This document shows positions 23,734 through 32,853 of a stretch of DNA of 64,000 nucleotides, one piece after another. The position numbers were made by a program, and so were the translations under genes. A model generated the notes under the pieces. It was given only the letters and a program-made list of their open reading frames with translations. It had not been told where the DNA came from and did not search any database. Source of the stretch: Bradyrhizobium frederickii. Lineage in GTDB: Bacteria > Pseudomonadota > Alphaproteobacteria > Rhizobiales > Xanthobacteraceae. The stretch lies in the NCBI RefSeq assembly GCF_004570865.1, contig NZ_SPQS01000003.1, forward strand, positions 124,001-188,000, written 5' to 3'. How positions within the stretch are numbered: the first letter of the stretch is position 1; every line of letters begins with the position of its first letter.

Positions 23734-24999
23734 ATGAGTCTCACCGGTGCATTGTCCTCGGCGATCTCGGCGCTCAGCGCCCAGAGCCAGTCCCTGTCGA
23801 TGATCAGCGACAACATCGCCAACTCCGACACGACCGGCTACAAGACGACGTCGGCCATGTTCGACGCGCTGGTGACGGCCTCCAGCAACACGACCTCCTA
23901 CGCCTCGGGCGGCGTCACCGTTTCGGGTCGCGCCAACATCACCCAGCAGGGGCTGCTCGCCGCGACCTCCAACGCGACCGACGTCGCGATCCAGGGCTCG
24001 GGCTTCTTCGTGGTGACCGACGCCACGTCCGGCGGCACCGCCGCCTATACCCGCAACGGCGCCTTCACGATCAACAACGCCGGCTATCTCGAGAACAATG
24101 GTTATTACCTCGAGGGCTGGCGTACCGACGCGGACGGCAACGTCATCGGCAGTGAATCGGCGAGCAATCTCGCCGCGATCAACACCCAGGTCGCCGCGAC
24201 CAGCGGCAGCGCCACCACCAAGACCACCATCGCGGCGAACCTGCCGTCGGATGCCGCCACCGGCGATACCTACACCAGCTCGATGACGGTCTACGATTCG
24301 CTCGGTGCCGCAAACACGATGCAGATCACCTGGAGCAAGACCGGCACCAACAGCTGGAGTGCCAGTTTCGCCAATCCGAGCTCCGCTTCCGATACGACGA
24401 CCGCGACAGGCACGGCCTCGGGCACGATCGGCATCACCTTCAACAGCGACGGATCGCTGGCCAGCACGAGCCCGGATCCCGCGACCGTCACCGTGACGGG
24501 CTGGACCGACGGCGCCGCCAACAGCGCGATCACGCTCGATCTCGGCACGGTCGGCGGCACCGACGGCCTGACCCAATACGCCTCCGGTGAGACCACACCG
24601 TCGGTCAACGTCACCAGCATCGATTCGGACGGTCTATCCTATGGCAAGCTGTCCAGCGTCTCGATCGGCAAGAACGGCGTCGTCGACGCCACCTATTCCA
24701 ACGGCCAGACCATTGCCATCTACAAGATCGCGGTCGCGACCTTCGCCGATCCCAACGGGCTGGCCGCCTCCAGCAACGGCATTTATTCGGCGACCGTGAC
24801 GTCAGGCAATGCGGCGTTACAGGCCTCCGGCGAGAACGGCGCGGGCACGATCTACGGCAGCGAGCTGGAATCCTCGACCACCGACACTTCCAGCCAGTTC
24901 TCGAGCATGATCTCGGCGCAGCAGGCCTATTCCGCGGCGTCCCAGGTCATCTCCACCGTCAACAAGATGTACGACACCCTGATCTCGGCGATGAGGTGA
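23734..24999 (+). CDS. flgE: Flagellar hook protein FlgE
   Basis: A 421-residue hook protein: N-terminal rod/hook signature (MSLTGALSSAISALSAQSQS, SDNIANSDTTGYKTT), a core with VAIQGSGFFVVTD and FTINNAGYLENN, and the C-terminal FlgE helix (ISAQQAYSAASQVISTVNKM). It polymerises into the flexible joint between rod and filament. It is exported by the flagellar type III system and follows flgD by 65 nt with a ribosome-site-like GGAG 12 nt before ATG. The central domain is Ser/Thr-rich like all exported proteins of this cluster. Confidence 0.92.
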   Translation: MSLTGALSSAISALSAQSQSLSMISDNIANSDTTGYKTTSAMFDALVTASSNTTSYASGGVTVSGRANITQQGLLAATSNATDVAIQGSGFFVVTDATSGGTAAYTRNGAFTINNAGYLENNGYYLEGWRTDADGNVIGSESASNLAAINTQVAATSGSATTKTTIAANLPSDAATGDTYTSSMTVYDSLGAANTMQITWSKTGTNSWSASFANPSSASDTTTATGTASGTIGITFNSDGSLASTSPDPATVTVTGWTDGAANSAITLDLGTVGGTDGLTQYASGETTPSVNVTSIDSDGLSYGKLSSVSIGKNGVVDATYSNGQTIAIYKIAVATFADPNGLAASSNGIYSATVTSGNAALQASGENGAGTIYGSELESSTTDTSSQFSSMISAQQAYSAASQVISTVNKMYDTLISAMR

Positions 25000-25002
25000 G
25001 CG

Positions 25003-25263
25003 ATGCACGGCGAAAGCGCGAGCGCTGCCGGAGAAGCGTTGCTGCGTCGGTTGCGGCGTTTGGTGGCGAGGGCCGCATCGGTTGGCAGTGGCGACCGCAA
25101 GCAGCTGCTCGCGCTGCTCGACGATTTCGAGATGGTCCGCCGCGGCCTCCTGCGCGAATGCGCGGAGATCGAAGGCCAGATGAAGCAGGCAACCGTCAGG
25201 ACGACCGCGATCGGCGCCTATCTGCGCAACTCGCAGGCCGGCCGCGGCAAGCCGCATAATTAG
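25003..25263 (+). CDS. Small helical protein in flagellar operon, 86 aa
   Basis: Starts 4 nt after the flgE stop. Predominantly helical and charged (GEALLRRLRRLVARAASVGS, KQLLALLDDFEMVRRGLLRE, AEIEGQMKQATVRTTAIGAY). No domain recognised. Position between flgE and flgK, where many operons encode FlgN (the FlgK/FlgL chaperone) or FliK-like factors, suggests an export chaperone or hook-junction accessory. It may act as a pair with the following 161-residue protein. Confidence 0.65.
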   Translation: MHGESASAAGEALLRRLRRLVARAASVGSGDRKQLLALLDDFEMVRRGLLRECAEIEGQMKQATVRTTAIGAYLRNSQAGRGKPHN

Positions 25264-25272
25264 AAGAAGGCG

Positions 25273-25758
25273 ATGACGATGACCGCAGTCCAAACCAAGA
25301 GCAAAGCCAAGAATCAGGCCAACAGCCAAGCCACCGGGACCAGCGATGCCCGGATCGAGTCGCTGATCGCGCTGATCGATACGCTGACCGCGCTGGTCGC
25401 GGCGGAGAATGCAGAGCTCGCCAAGGGCCTGCCCGCCTCGCGCCTCAAGCAGGTCGACGAGAAGAGCCGCCTGGCGGAAATGTTCGAGCGCATTGTGGCC
25501 GAATGCGCGGCGGGCACCACGAGCCTGAACGTCAGGGACCGGATGCTGCGCGAACAGCTGCTGGAGCGGATCCTGAAGCTGCGCGCTGCCATGGACGAGA
25601 ACCTGCTGCGCCTGCGGGCGGCGATCGAGGCCAGCAACCGCCGGATCGAGGCCGTCATGCAGGCGATCCGCGAGCAGATCGCGGCGGTGTCGCCCTATGG
25701 CGCCTCCGGCCGGCTCGCCGCTCGTGCGGTTTCCAGCGGCACCAGCCGCAGCGCCTGA
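25273..25758 (+). CDS. FlgN-like helical protein (putative FlgK/FlgL export chaperone)
   Basis: A 161-residue protein, helical after a Gln/Lys-rich N-terminus: ARIESLIALIDTLTALVAAE, LKQVDEKSRLAEMFERIVAE, LLERILKLRAAMDENLLRLR, RRIEAVMQAIREQIAAVSPY. The pattern of one long antiparallel coiled coil ending in SPYGASG matches the FlgN chaperone layout, and it lies 18 nt before flgK, its expected client. Sequence identity to FlgN cannot be confirmed by eye. Cytoplasmic; no signal peptide. Confidence 0.65.
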   Translation: MTMTAVQTKSKAKNQANSQATGTSDARIESLIALIDTLTALVAAENAELAKGLPASRLKQVDEKSRLAEMFERIVAECAAGTTSLNVRDRMLREQLLERILKLRAAMDENLLRLRAAIEASNRRIEAVMQAIREQIAAVSPYGASGRLAARAVSSGTSRSA

Positions 25759-25776
25759 CGAGCAGAGGAGCCCGCA

Positions 25777-27549
25777 ATGTCACTCGATATCGCGCGATCC
25801 ATCGCATTCAGTGGGCTCTCGGCCACGTCCGTGCAGATCAGCGTGACGTCGTCGAACATCTCGAACGCCGACACGACCGGCTATACGGTGAAGACCGCGA
25901 ACCAGTCGAGCAGCGTGACCGCCGGCGTCGGCACCGGCGTCACGGTGACGGGCATCACCTCGACCGTCGACAAGCTGCTGCTGAAATCGCTGGTCGCCGC
26001 GACCTCGGAGCTCGGATCGGCCGACACGACAAATACCTACCTGACCTCGCTCGGAAAGCTCTATGGCTCGACCAGCAGCACCGACAGCTCGTCAACCGGG
26101 ACCTCGCTCGCCAACACTATCGCCTCGCTGGAATCGGCATTGTCGTCGCTGTCGAGCTCGCCGAGCAGCGCCTCTCTGCAGTCCAACGTCGTCAGCGCGC
26201 TCGATGACGTCGCAAGTCAGTTGCGGGAGACGTCGAGCAGCATCCAGAAGCTGCGCGCCGACGCCGACCAGGACATCTCGTCGGCGATCGACGACGTCAA
26301 TGCCGACTTGCAGCAGATCGCGGATCTGAACGCCCAGATCAAGCAGACGGCGGCGGCGGGCCAGTCGACCGCGGACCTCGAGGACCAGCGTAACACCGCG
26401 CTGCAGGACCTTGCCTCGCAGATGAACGTCAACTACTTCACCGCATCGAACGGCGATATCCAGATCTACACCAAATCAGGCCAGGCGCTGGTCGACAGCT
26501 CCGCGCATACGATCAGCTATACGGCCGCTTCCAATGTGACGGCGTCCACGACCTACACCGCCGGTTCCTCGTCGAGCGGCTTCAGCGCGATCACGGTGAA
26601 CGGCGTCGACATTACCTCGCAGATATCGGGCGGAGACATCGGCGCGCTCATCACGCTGCGCGACGAGACGCTGCCGGACGCGCAGTCCCAGCTCGACCAG
26701 CTTGCCCAGCAGCTTGCATCGGTGATGAACAGCGTCTCGAACAGCGCATCCGCGGTGCCGGCGCCAACGAGCCTCACCGGGACGACCGGCGTCACCAGCG
26801 CCACGGCGCTGTCCGCCTCGGGCACCGTACGCCTTGCTGTCACCGACCAGAGCGGCAATTTGGTTTCGTACGGCGATCTCGATCTGTCGTCCTATTCCAC
26901 GGTCGGCGATCTCGTCACCGCCATCAACGGCATTTCCGGATTGTCGGCGTCGGTCGACGCGGACGGCCATCTCTCGATCACGGCGACCGGCTCGGGCAAT
27001 GGCGTCGCCATCAACGAGATGACGAGCTCGGTCGGAAGCGCCGGGGAGGGGTTTTCGGACTATTTCGGTCTCAATGATCTCGTGACGGGAACGAGCGCGG
27101 CGGATATCGCGGTCAACAGCAAGATCCTGTCCGGGACGAACGAGATCCAGCTCGCGACGCTGGATTCCTCGTCGACCCTGACGGTCGGCAGCAGCGTGCT
27201 GTCGTCCGGCTCGGCCGCCGTGGTCAACGCCTTCTACGATGCGCTGACGGAATCCCGGACCTTCGCATCCAGCGGCGGCCTTGCGGCCACCACCGGTTCC
27301 CTGGCCGACTATGCCTCGGCTATCGTGTCGGACGTGGCCAGCAAGGCCTCGCAGGCGTCCGCCGCTTACACGGCAAAGGAAACCGCACAATCGACCTATG
27401 CGGATTCGCTGGCGTCGCAATCCGGCGTCAACCTCGATGAGGAATCCGCCAAGCTCACCACGCTTCAAAACAAGTACAGCGCGGCGTCGGCGCTGATCCA
27501 GGCCGTCAACACCATGTATTCGGCGCTGCTGTCCGCCGTTCAGTCATAA
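25777..27549 (+). CDS. flgK: Flagellar hook-associated protein 1 FlgK
   Basis: A 590-residue FlgK forming the hook-filament junction. The N-terminus has SLDIARSIAFSGLSATSVQI and SSNISNADTTGYTVKTANQS, the family D0/D1 signature; a middle region carries QLDQLAQQLASVMNSVSNSA, and the C-terminal D1/D0 helix ends LTTLQNKYSAASALIQAVNT. Gap to the FlgN-like gene is 18 nt with AGAGGAG. Together with FlgL it joins hook and filament. The protein is long and Ser/Thr/Ala-rich. Confidence 0.9.
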   Translation: MSLDIARSIAFSGLSATSVQISVTSSNISNADTTGYTVKTANQSSSVTAGVGTGVTVTGITSTVDKLLLKSLVAATSELGSADTTNTYLTSLGKLYGSTSSTDSSSTGTSLANTIASLESALSSLSSSPSSASLQSNVVSALDDVASQLRETSSSIQKLRADADQDISSAIDDVNADLQQIADLNAQIKQTAAAGQSTADLEDQRNTALQDLASQMNVNYFTASNGDIQIYTKSGQALVDSSAHTISYTAASNVTASTTYTAGSSSSGFSAITVNGVDITSQISGGDIGALITLRDETLPDAQSQLDQLAQQLASVMNSVSNSASAVPAPTSLTGTTGVTSATALSASGTVRLAVTDQSGNLVSYGDLDLSSYSTVGDLVTAINGISGLSASVDADGHLSITATGSGNGVAINEMTSSVGSAGEGFSDYFGLNDLVTGTSAADIAVNSKILSGTNEIQLATLDSSSTLTVGSSVLSSGSAAVVNAFYDALTESRTFASSGGLAATTGSLADYASAIVSDVASKASQASAAYTAKETAQSTYADSLASQSGVNLDEESAKLTTLQNKYSAASALIQAVNTMYSALLSAVQS

Positions 27550-27566
27550 CAGCCGGAGCCACGCTC

Positions 27567-28478
27567 ATGGTCGCGATGCGGGTCGCCACCTTCGCGCAGT
27601 CGAACAGGATGATCGCCGACGCGATGCGCGTGGAATCGGTCATGGCCAACAAGCAGATCCAGGAATCGACGGGCGTGGTCTCGACCGATTTCGGCGGCTA
27701 CGGCTCGGACGCGCAGCACGTCGTCAACCTTCAGGTCTCGGTCACGCGTGCGCAGTCCTATGTCGATGCCGCAACGCTCGCCGACAGCAGGATCCAGGTG
27801 ATGTATTCGGCCATCGGCTCCATGACCGACATTCTCACCCAGCTCCGTTCCCAGCTCAGCGCCGCTTCCACCGGAAGCTCGACCGAGACCAATTCGGTGA
27901 TCACCACCGCCCAGCAGATGTTGCAGGAGATGGGCTCGCTGATGAACACGCAATATGACGGCCAGTACGTGTTCGCCGGCGACAAGACCGATACGGCGCC
28001 GGTCGATCTGACCAGCTTCTCGTCCGGCGTGGGATCCACCACCACGGCCGACACGAGCTATTACAAGGGAGACGACGAGATCGCTTCGGTGCGCGTTGCG
28101 GCCGACCAGACGGTATCGTACGGCGTCACCGCCGACAATTCGGCGTTCGAGGAGGTGATGCGCGTATTGAAGTTCGTCGCAAGCAGCACCACGCTGTCGT
28201 CTTCGGACATTTCCAGTGCGCTCGATCTCGCCGGCACGGCGCTCGACGACACCGCGGCGGTGCAGGCCCGGCTGTCGAATGCGGCATCCTCGATCGAGAC
28301 GGCGAGCGCCCGCCAGACCGACTACAAGAGCTATGCCGAGACGCTGTCGAACGACCTCACCGGCGTCGATGTCGCCGCCATCACGGCGCAGCTTTCGACT
28401 TACGAGGCACAGCTCACCGCGTCCTATTCCGCCCTCGCCAAGATCCTGAGCATCAATCTCGCGAGCTACCTGAAATAG
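27567..28478 (+). CDS. flgL: Flagellar hook-associated protein 3 FlgL
   Basis: A 303-residue flagellin-like junction protein. N-terminal helix MVAMRVATFAQSNRMIADAM and C-terminal helix TAQLSTYEAQLTASYSALAK, LSINLASYLK bracket a Ser/Thr-rich middle with MNTQYDGQYVFAGDKTDTAP, a motif shared by FlgL proteins. It binds FlgK and the first filament layer. It closes the flagellar cluster and faces an acyl-CoA ligase gene with only 6 nt between their stops. Confidence 0.9.
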   Translation: MVAMRVATFAQSNRMIADAMRVESVMANKQIQESTGVVSTDFGGYGSDAQHVVNLQVSVTRAQSYVDAATLADSRIQVMYSAIGSMTDILTQLRSQLSAASTGSSTETNSVITTAQQMLQEMGSLMNTQYDGQYVFAGDKTDTAPVDLTSFSSGVGSTTTADTSYYKGDDEIASVRVAADQTVSYGVTADNSAFEEVMRVLKFVASSTTLSSSDISSALDLAGTALDDTAAVQARLSNAASSIETASARQTDYKSYAETLSNDLTGVDVAAITAQLSTYEAQLTASYSALAKILSINLASYLK

Positions 28479-28484
28479 CTCAGG

Positions 28485-30059
28485 CTATTCGGCGGCGATC
28501 CGCTCCATCGCCATGGCGCGCAGCCTGGCGCGCTGGATCTTGACGCCGTTGGCGCTGTCGGTGACGGGAAAGGCGTCCACGAAATAGATTCGCGTCGGTA
28601 CCTTGTAGGCCGCGAGCCGCTCGCGCAGATGCGCGATCAACCGCTCCTGCATCGGCGGCTCCCTTGCGGGGATCACGAACGCGACGCAGCGCGCCTGGCC
28701 CTTCAGATCGACCGCAACCACCTGGGCATCGCTCACGCCGGCACAGGATTTGATCTCATCCTCGATCTCGCCGGGCGCGACCAGGAAGCCGCCGAGCCGC
28801 ATGGCATCGCCGGCGCGGGTCTCGTAGACGAAGGAGCCGTCGCCGCGCAGCCGGCCGATGTCGCCGGTGCGGAAGAAGCCGTCCGCGGTGATCGCCTCGC
28901 GCGTCGCATCCGGGTTGTGGAAATAGCCAAGGAAGCGTGACGGCGCGCTGATCTCGATCTCGCCGGATACGCCGCTGGCCGCAAGCTCGCCGGTCTCGGT
29001 GTCGCGCACGCGCACTCTTGCGTCGGGTGACATCGGCCAGCCGCCGCCCTCGATGCGATCGGCGAAGGCATCGCCGGGTCGGGCGATCGCGAACAGGGCC
29101 TGGACCTCGCTCGACCCGTAGAGCCCGAACAGTGGCAGGCCGCGCGTCTCGGCCTCCGCGGCAAGCTCGCGCCAGCCGGGCTGGAACGCGGCGAACCCGC
29201 AGATTTCCAGATGCGGGAACGGGCGCGGCGCATCGGTGAGGGCGAGAATGCGCCGGAACATCTCGTCGGAGCCGAAGGCGTGCGTGATGCCGTGCCCGCG
29301 GAGGATCTCGAGCGCCGGTGCCGCCTCGAAGGCATCAAGCACATGAATGGTTGCACCGGCCGCGATGAAGCCGAGCAGGCTCGTCATGCCGAACGTGCCG
29401 CAGAACGGCAGCATGGCCAGCAGCGCGTGACGCCGTGGATCGAGCCGAAGCGCCTTGGCGACGGAGACGGCATGGCTCGCCAGCGTCCGCTGCGAATGCG
29501 CCACCAGCTTCGGCCCCTTGGTGGTGCCCGACGTGGTGTAGAGCAGCACCGGCTGGTCGATGTCGTCCTCGGCCGGCGGAGCGGGCGGATAGGACCTGTC
29601 GAAGGCATCGAAGCGCACGCAGGGCCAATGCGCCGGGATCGCATCTGCGCCGACCACCGCGAGCCGTTGCAGCGCGGGGACCTCGTGTTCGGCGATCCCG
29701 GCAAGGATCGCAGCAAAATCGATCGAGCGGAATGCGGCCTCCACCACCATCAGCCGGGCGCCGGACAAGCGCAGCAGATGCGCGACTTCCGCACTCCGGT
29801 AGCGCGTATTGACGGCGGCGACGATCGCACCGCATCGGGCGGCGGCGAACAGCAGGGCGATCCATTCGATCCGGTTGACCAGCCAGACCGCGACGACGTC
29901 CCCCTTGCCGATGCCTTGCGCTGCGAGCCAGGCGGCGGTCTGCTCGATTCTTCCTGCGAATTCCGCGCGCGAGACCGGCGTGCCGCCGAATACGAAGGCG
30001 GGATCGGCGGCGGCCTCGGCCCGGATCAGCGATTGCAGCGACAACGCATTGGCACTCAT
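28485..30059 (-). CDS. Class I adenylate-forming enzyme (acyl-CoA synthetase)
   Basis: A 524-residue ANL-family enzyme. The P-loop TSGTTKGPKLV, the A5-like YGSSEVQ, the A7 Asp in TGDIGRLRGDGSF and a C-terminal lid ending SANGVKIQRARL (catalytic Lys region) are visible. It activates a carboxylate as acyl-AMP and transfers it to CoA. The substrate is unclear; the C-terminal VYETRAGDAMRLGGFLVAPG is typical of short/medium-chain acyl-CoA ligases. It is on minus with upp and an enoyl-CoA hydratase upstream, and convergent with flgL. Confidence 0.88.
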   Translation of the reverse strand: MSANALSLQSLIRAEAAADPAFVFGGTPVSRAEFAGRIEQTAAWLAAQGIGKGDVVAVWLVNRIEWIALLFAAARCGAIVAAVNTRYRSAEVAHLLRLSGARLMVVEAAFRSIDFAAILAGIAEHEVPALQRLAVVGADAIPAHWPCVRFDAFDRSYPPAPPAEDDIDQPVLLYTTSGTTKGPKLVAHSQRTLASHAVSVAKALRLDPRRHALLAMLPFCGTFGMTSLLGFIAAGATIHVLDAFEAAPALEILRGHGITHAFGSDEMFRRILALTDAPRPFPHLEICGFAAFQPGWRELAAEAETRGLPLFGLYGSSEVQALFAIARPGDAFADRIEGGGWPMSPDARVRVRDTETGELAASGVSGEIEISAPSRFLGYFHNPDATREAITADGFFRTGDIGRLRGDGSFVYETRAGDAMRLGGFLVAPGEIEDEIKSCAGVSDAQVVAVDLKGQARCVAFVIPAREPPMQERLIAHLRERLAAYKVPTRIYFVDAFPVTDSANGVKIQRARLRAMAMERIAAE

Positions 30060-30092
30060 GGCAACCGGAGTAACCCGATCATGCCAAACTGT

Positions 30093-30728
30093 CTACTTGG
30101 TGCCGAACATCCGGTCGCCGGCATCGCCCAGGCCCGGCACGATGTAGCCGTGGTCGTTGAGCCGCTCGTCGATCGCGGCGGTCCAGATCGGCACGTCGGG
30201 ATGCTCGCTCTGGAATTGCGCGATGCCCTCGGGCGCGGCCAGAAGGCACACGAAGCGGATGTCGCGGGCGCCGCGGGCCTTGAGCAGGGAGGCGCCGGCA
30301 CAGGCCGAGTTGCCGGTCGCCAGCATCGGGTCCATCAGGATCACGGTGCGGTCGGACAGATCCTGCGGCGCCTTGAAGTAATATTCCACGGCCTGCAATG
30401 TGTCGGGGTCGCGGTAGAGCCCGATATGGGCGATGCGCGCCGAGGGCATCAGCGCCAGCATGCCGTCGAGGAAACCGACGCCGGCGCGCAGAATCGGCGC
30501 CAGCGTGAGCTTCTTGCCGGCGATCTTCGGCGCCCGCATCGGCGCGATCGGCGTCTCGATCTCGACCAGCTCCAGCGGCAGGTCACGCGTCACCTCGTAG
30601 CAGAGCAGCATCCCGATCTCGTTCAGGATCTCGCGAAAGCTCTTGGTCGAGCGGTCCTTCTCCCGCATCAGGGAGAGCTTGTGCTGGACCAGGGGGTGGA
30701 CGACGACATTGACGTTGCTGGTGCTCAT
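30093..30728 (-). CDS. upp: Uracil phosphoribosyltransferase
   Basis: A 211-residue Upp: [20 protein letters not shown] at the N-terminus, [20 protein letters not shown], the PRPP-binding loop [20 protein letters not shown] and the uracil-binding [15 protein letters not shown]-terminus. It makes UMP from uracil and PRPP in pyrimidine salvage. Full length for the family. It is separated by 33 nt from the acyl-CoA ligase downstream; a metabolic link is not evident. Confidence 0.97.
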   Translation of the reverse strand: MSTSNVNVVVHPLVQHKLSLMREKDRSTKSFREILNEIGMLLCYEVTRDLPLELVEIETPIAPMRAPKIAGKKLTLAPILRAGVGFLDGMLALMPSARIAHIGLYRDPDTLQAVEYYFKAPQDLSDRTVILMDPMLATGNSACAGASLLKARGARDIRFVCLLAAPEGIAQFQSEHPDVPIWTAAIDERLNDHGYIVPGLGDAGDRMFGTK

Positions 30729-30798
30729 GAAAACGCTCTACACGTTTCCCTGGAATTGCGCCAGATCGGCCGGGTCTTTTCCGCGGGGGCAGCTGGCC

Positions 30799-31539
30799 TC
30801 AACCGGGCATCGCCACCGCGCTGCGGGCCCGGTTGCTTGCCGTGTAGGCGGCCAGGGTCAATTCACGGTCGATCGCCGTACGCATCGCGTCCATCGCGGG
30901 CTGGCGCAGACGTTTCTTGGCAGTCGTATGCGATGGCCTGTGGATGCCGCGTAACGCGGCGATGGTGTCCGCAAGCGCGTCGTCGATGGCGTCCGGCGCA
31001 ACCACGCGGTCGAGGAAGCCTGCGGTCAGCGCCTCCTCGGGCCCGTACATTTCACCGAGCGTGGCGGTCCGGCTGAGCCAGGCCGGATGCAGGCGGCTGC
31101 GTGCGAGCTCGATGGCAAAGCTCGGCGGCGCGATGCCGATCGCGACCTCGTTCAGCCCCATGCGGTGCGGGCCGCGCGCGCCCAGCCTGACGTCGCAGGC
31201 GAGCAGCAGGAACGTCCCCATCGGAAAGGCGTGACCTTCCATCACGCCGACGGTTGGATGCGGAAACGACATCAATCGCAGCGCAAGCTCGGCGCCGGCG
31301 CGAACCATCTCCAGGCTCTTGGCGGCATCGCCCGACGCGAACACCTTGAGATCGAAGCCGGCAGAGAAGATGCCGGGCCGCGCCGAGCGCAGCACCACGA
31401 TCTCGGCTTCCGTCTCGGCCCGGTCGAAGGCGGCGCCGATCTCGGCCAGCATGGCGGTCGACATCACATTGACCTTGCCGTCGTCGAGCCCGATCCGCGC
31501 GACGCCGTCCTCCACCTCGAAGCTCACTCCCATTGTCAT
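30799..31539 (-). CDS. Enoyl-CoA hydratase/isomerase (crotonase) family protein
   Basis: A 246-residue crotonase-fold enzyme. The oxyanion-hole segment FSAGFDLKVFAS, the SFPHPTVGVMEGHAFPMGTF region and RMGLNEVAIGIAPP are present. The usual catalytic glutamates are not both obvious (GHAFPMGT instead of GxCxGGG), so it may be an isomerase or hydrolase-type member. Divergent from a TetR regulator whose gene begins 83 nt away, which is likely its repressor. Start ATG 31539 has AGGAGAGG upstream; ATG 31533 is an alternative. Confidence 0.85.
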   Translation of the reverse strand: MTMGVSFEVEDGVARIGLDDGKVNVMSTAMLAEIGAAFDRAETEAEIVVLRSARPGIFSAGFDLKVFASGDAAKSLEMVRAGAELALRLMSFPHPTVGVMEGHAFPMGTFLLLACDVRLGARGPHRMGLNEVAIGIAPPSFAIELARSRLHPAWLSRTATLGEMYGPEEALTAGFLDRVVAPDAIDDALADTIAALRGIHRPSHTTAKKRLRQPAMDAMRTAIDRELTLAAYTASNRARSAVAMPG

Positions 31540-31622
31540 TTGCCTCTCCTGTCACTGACGGGCTTGACTGTCGGAGGCTGATGTAGACCAATCAATATAA
31601 TTTGTACGAGGAGGAAAGCGCC

Positions 31623-32204
31623 ATGCCGGCCGTGCCCAAGCACCGCCAGCCCATCATTAATGCCGCGGTGACGCTGTTCCGCCGCCAGGGCTTTGCCCGG
31701 ACCGGGCTGAACGACATCGTCGACGTCAGCGGTGCGCCAAAAGGGTCGCTCTACCATTACTTTCCGGACGGAAAATCCTCGATCGCGGTGGCGGCGGTGG
31801 AGGAGGCGGGCCGCCGCGTCGCGGCGACGGTCGCCAAGCTCGCGGCGGAGTGCGGCTCGACCGCCGACCTCTTGCGCGCCCATGCGAGGCTGCTTTCAGG
31901 CTGGATGCAGGGCTCCGGCTTTCGCAATGGCTGTCCGATCACGACCGTGCTGCTCGAGCTTGCGCCGCGCGAGCGCGCCGTGTCCGACGCCGGCCGCAAG
32001 GCCTATGCGGCGCGACTATCCATCCTGCGTGACAAGCTGGTGGCCGACGGGTTTGCCCGGCCGCGGGCGGAGACGCTCGCCGTGCTCTGCACGTCGGCGC
32101 TCCAGGGTGCGCTGATCCAGGCTCGCGTCGAGCGCAGCGGCCGCCCGATCGAGGTCACGGCGGCGGAATTGGCGCGGCTGATCGAAAGAGAAGCGAGGGG
32201 CTAG
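31623..32204 (+). CDS. TetR/AcrR-family transcriptional regulator
   Basis: A 193-residue regulator: N-terminal HTH PIINAAVTLFRRQGFARTGL, NDIVDVSGAPKGSLYHYFPD, then a ligand domain with NGCPITTVLLELAPRERAVS, as in the LmrA/YxaF subgroup. ATG 31623 is set by AGGAGGAAAG upstream; the frame opens at 31602 but without a good ribosome site. The 83-nt gap to the divergent crotonase gene holds TATAAT (31596-31601) and an imperfect GTA...TAC inverted repeat (31584-31607), a possible operator for autoregulation and repression of the hydratase. Confidence 0.88.
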   Translation: MPAVPKHRQPIINAAVTLFRRQGFARTGLNDIVDVSGAPKGSLYHYFPDGKSSIAVAAVEEAGRRVAATVAKLAAECGSTADLLRAHARLLSGWMQGSGFRNGCPITTVLLELAPRERAVSDAGRKAYAARLSILRDKLVADGFARPRAETLAVLCTSALQGALIQARVERSGRPIEVTAAELARLIEREARG

Positions 32205-32338
32205 GCGCCGAGCCCGCGCGCCACGAGCGTGATCACGAGCGTCAGGATCGCGCCCCAGATCAGGCTCAGCGTCAGCGTCAGGATGGTCACGGTGACCATC
32301 TGCTCCAGATTTTCCTTGAGAAGCTGCATGCTAGCCAT
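32201..32338 (-). CDS. Small single-helix membrane protein, 45 aa
   Basis: Encodes MASMQLLKENLEQMVTVTIL followed by a long hydrophobic helix ending VITLVARGLGA. The ATG at 32338 overlaps the end of the upstream 30-aa frame (stop 32331-32333), suggesting coupling; ATG 32329 is an alternative. The stop overlaps the TetR stop on the other strand. Last of a four-gene minus-strand set of small proteins. Function unknown. Confidence 0.5.
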   Translation of the reverse strand: MASMQLLKENLEQMVTVTILTLTLSLIWGAILTLVITLVARGLGA

Positions 32339-32423
32339 CCGAGGCCGGCTTCGCACTGACGCGCATTCCGAGCAGCAATGCGCCCATCAATGCGACCAGC
32401 ATGATGATCTTGAGCTCGACCAT
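32331..32423 (-). CDS. Small membrane peptide, 30 aa
   Basis: Start at 32423 with GAGGTG 8 nt upstream. The product MVELKIIMLVALMGALLLGM, then RVSAKPASDG, is a single hydrophobic helix with a short polar tail. It lies 5 nt after the 125-residue gene and overlaps the next small frame, so it appears to be part of the same small-protein operon. Function unknown. Confidence 0.5.
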   Translation of the reverse strand: MVELKIIMLVALMGALLLGMRVSAKPASDG

Positions 32424-32428
32424 GTCGT

Positions 32429-32806
32429 TCACCTCGCAAGGCGTGGCACACGCCGCCTGACCCAGCTCAGCGATCGCGCCGCCAGCGCGACCAGCGGATT
32501 GCCCTTGTTCTGGACATCGAGCTCGAAGGTCTCGGCCGGAAACACCAGCGCGCATCGTGCCGGAGCGCTCCACCGATTGGCGAAATCGATCGCGGAGCTC
32601 TTGAACAGGAAGAGACCGCCGGAGCGGCCCCGCGCCTCGCGGGCCACCCAGAGCCCGGCACGGTTGCGTCCGATGAAAAAGGCTGGAATGGCGGCACTGA
32701 CGACATCGGGATCGAGCGGCCTGAGTGCCGTCGCCGCGCCGATCTCAGGCGCCATCGGTCTCGATTCCGGCAGGCGATGAACGGCTTGAAGGGCGATCGC
32801 GACCAT
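32429..32806 (-). CDS. Conserved hypothetical protein with FIGRN/GGLF domain, 125 aa
   Basis: ATG 32806 is chosen because GAGGAGG lies 6 nt upstream. The middle carries FFIGRNRAGLWVAREARGRS GGLF..., followed by a segment ending FPAETFELDV. The same order of motifs occurs in the 84-residue protein at 34512 (FIGRNSRGQWIAQEQN...GGLF...LPREIELDM), so these are paralogues of one small family. The pattern of alternating hydrophobics suggests a compact beta-rich fold. Function unknown; both copies sit downstream of the shared TTATGA-type promoter element. Confidence 0.68.
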   Translation of the reverse strand: MVAIALQAVHRLPESRPMAPEIGAATALRPLDPDVVSAAIPAFFIGRNRAGLWVAREARGRSGGLFLFKSSAIDFANRWSAPARCALVFPAETFELDVQNKGNPLVALAARSLSWVRRRVPRLAR

Positions 32807-32853
32807 GGCGGCCTCCTCATACATCTGCAAGGTCATGACGCCTGCCCCGCGGG

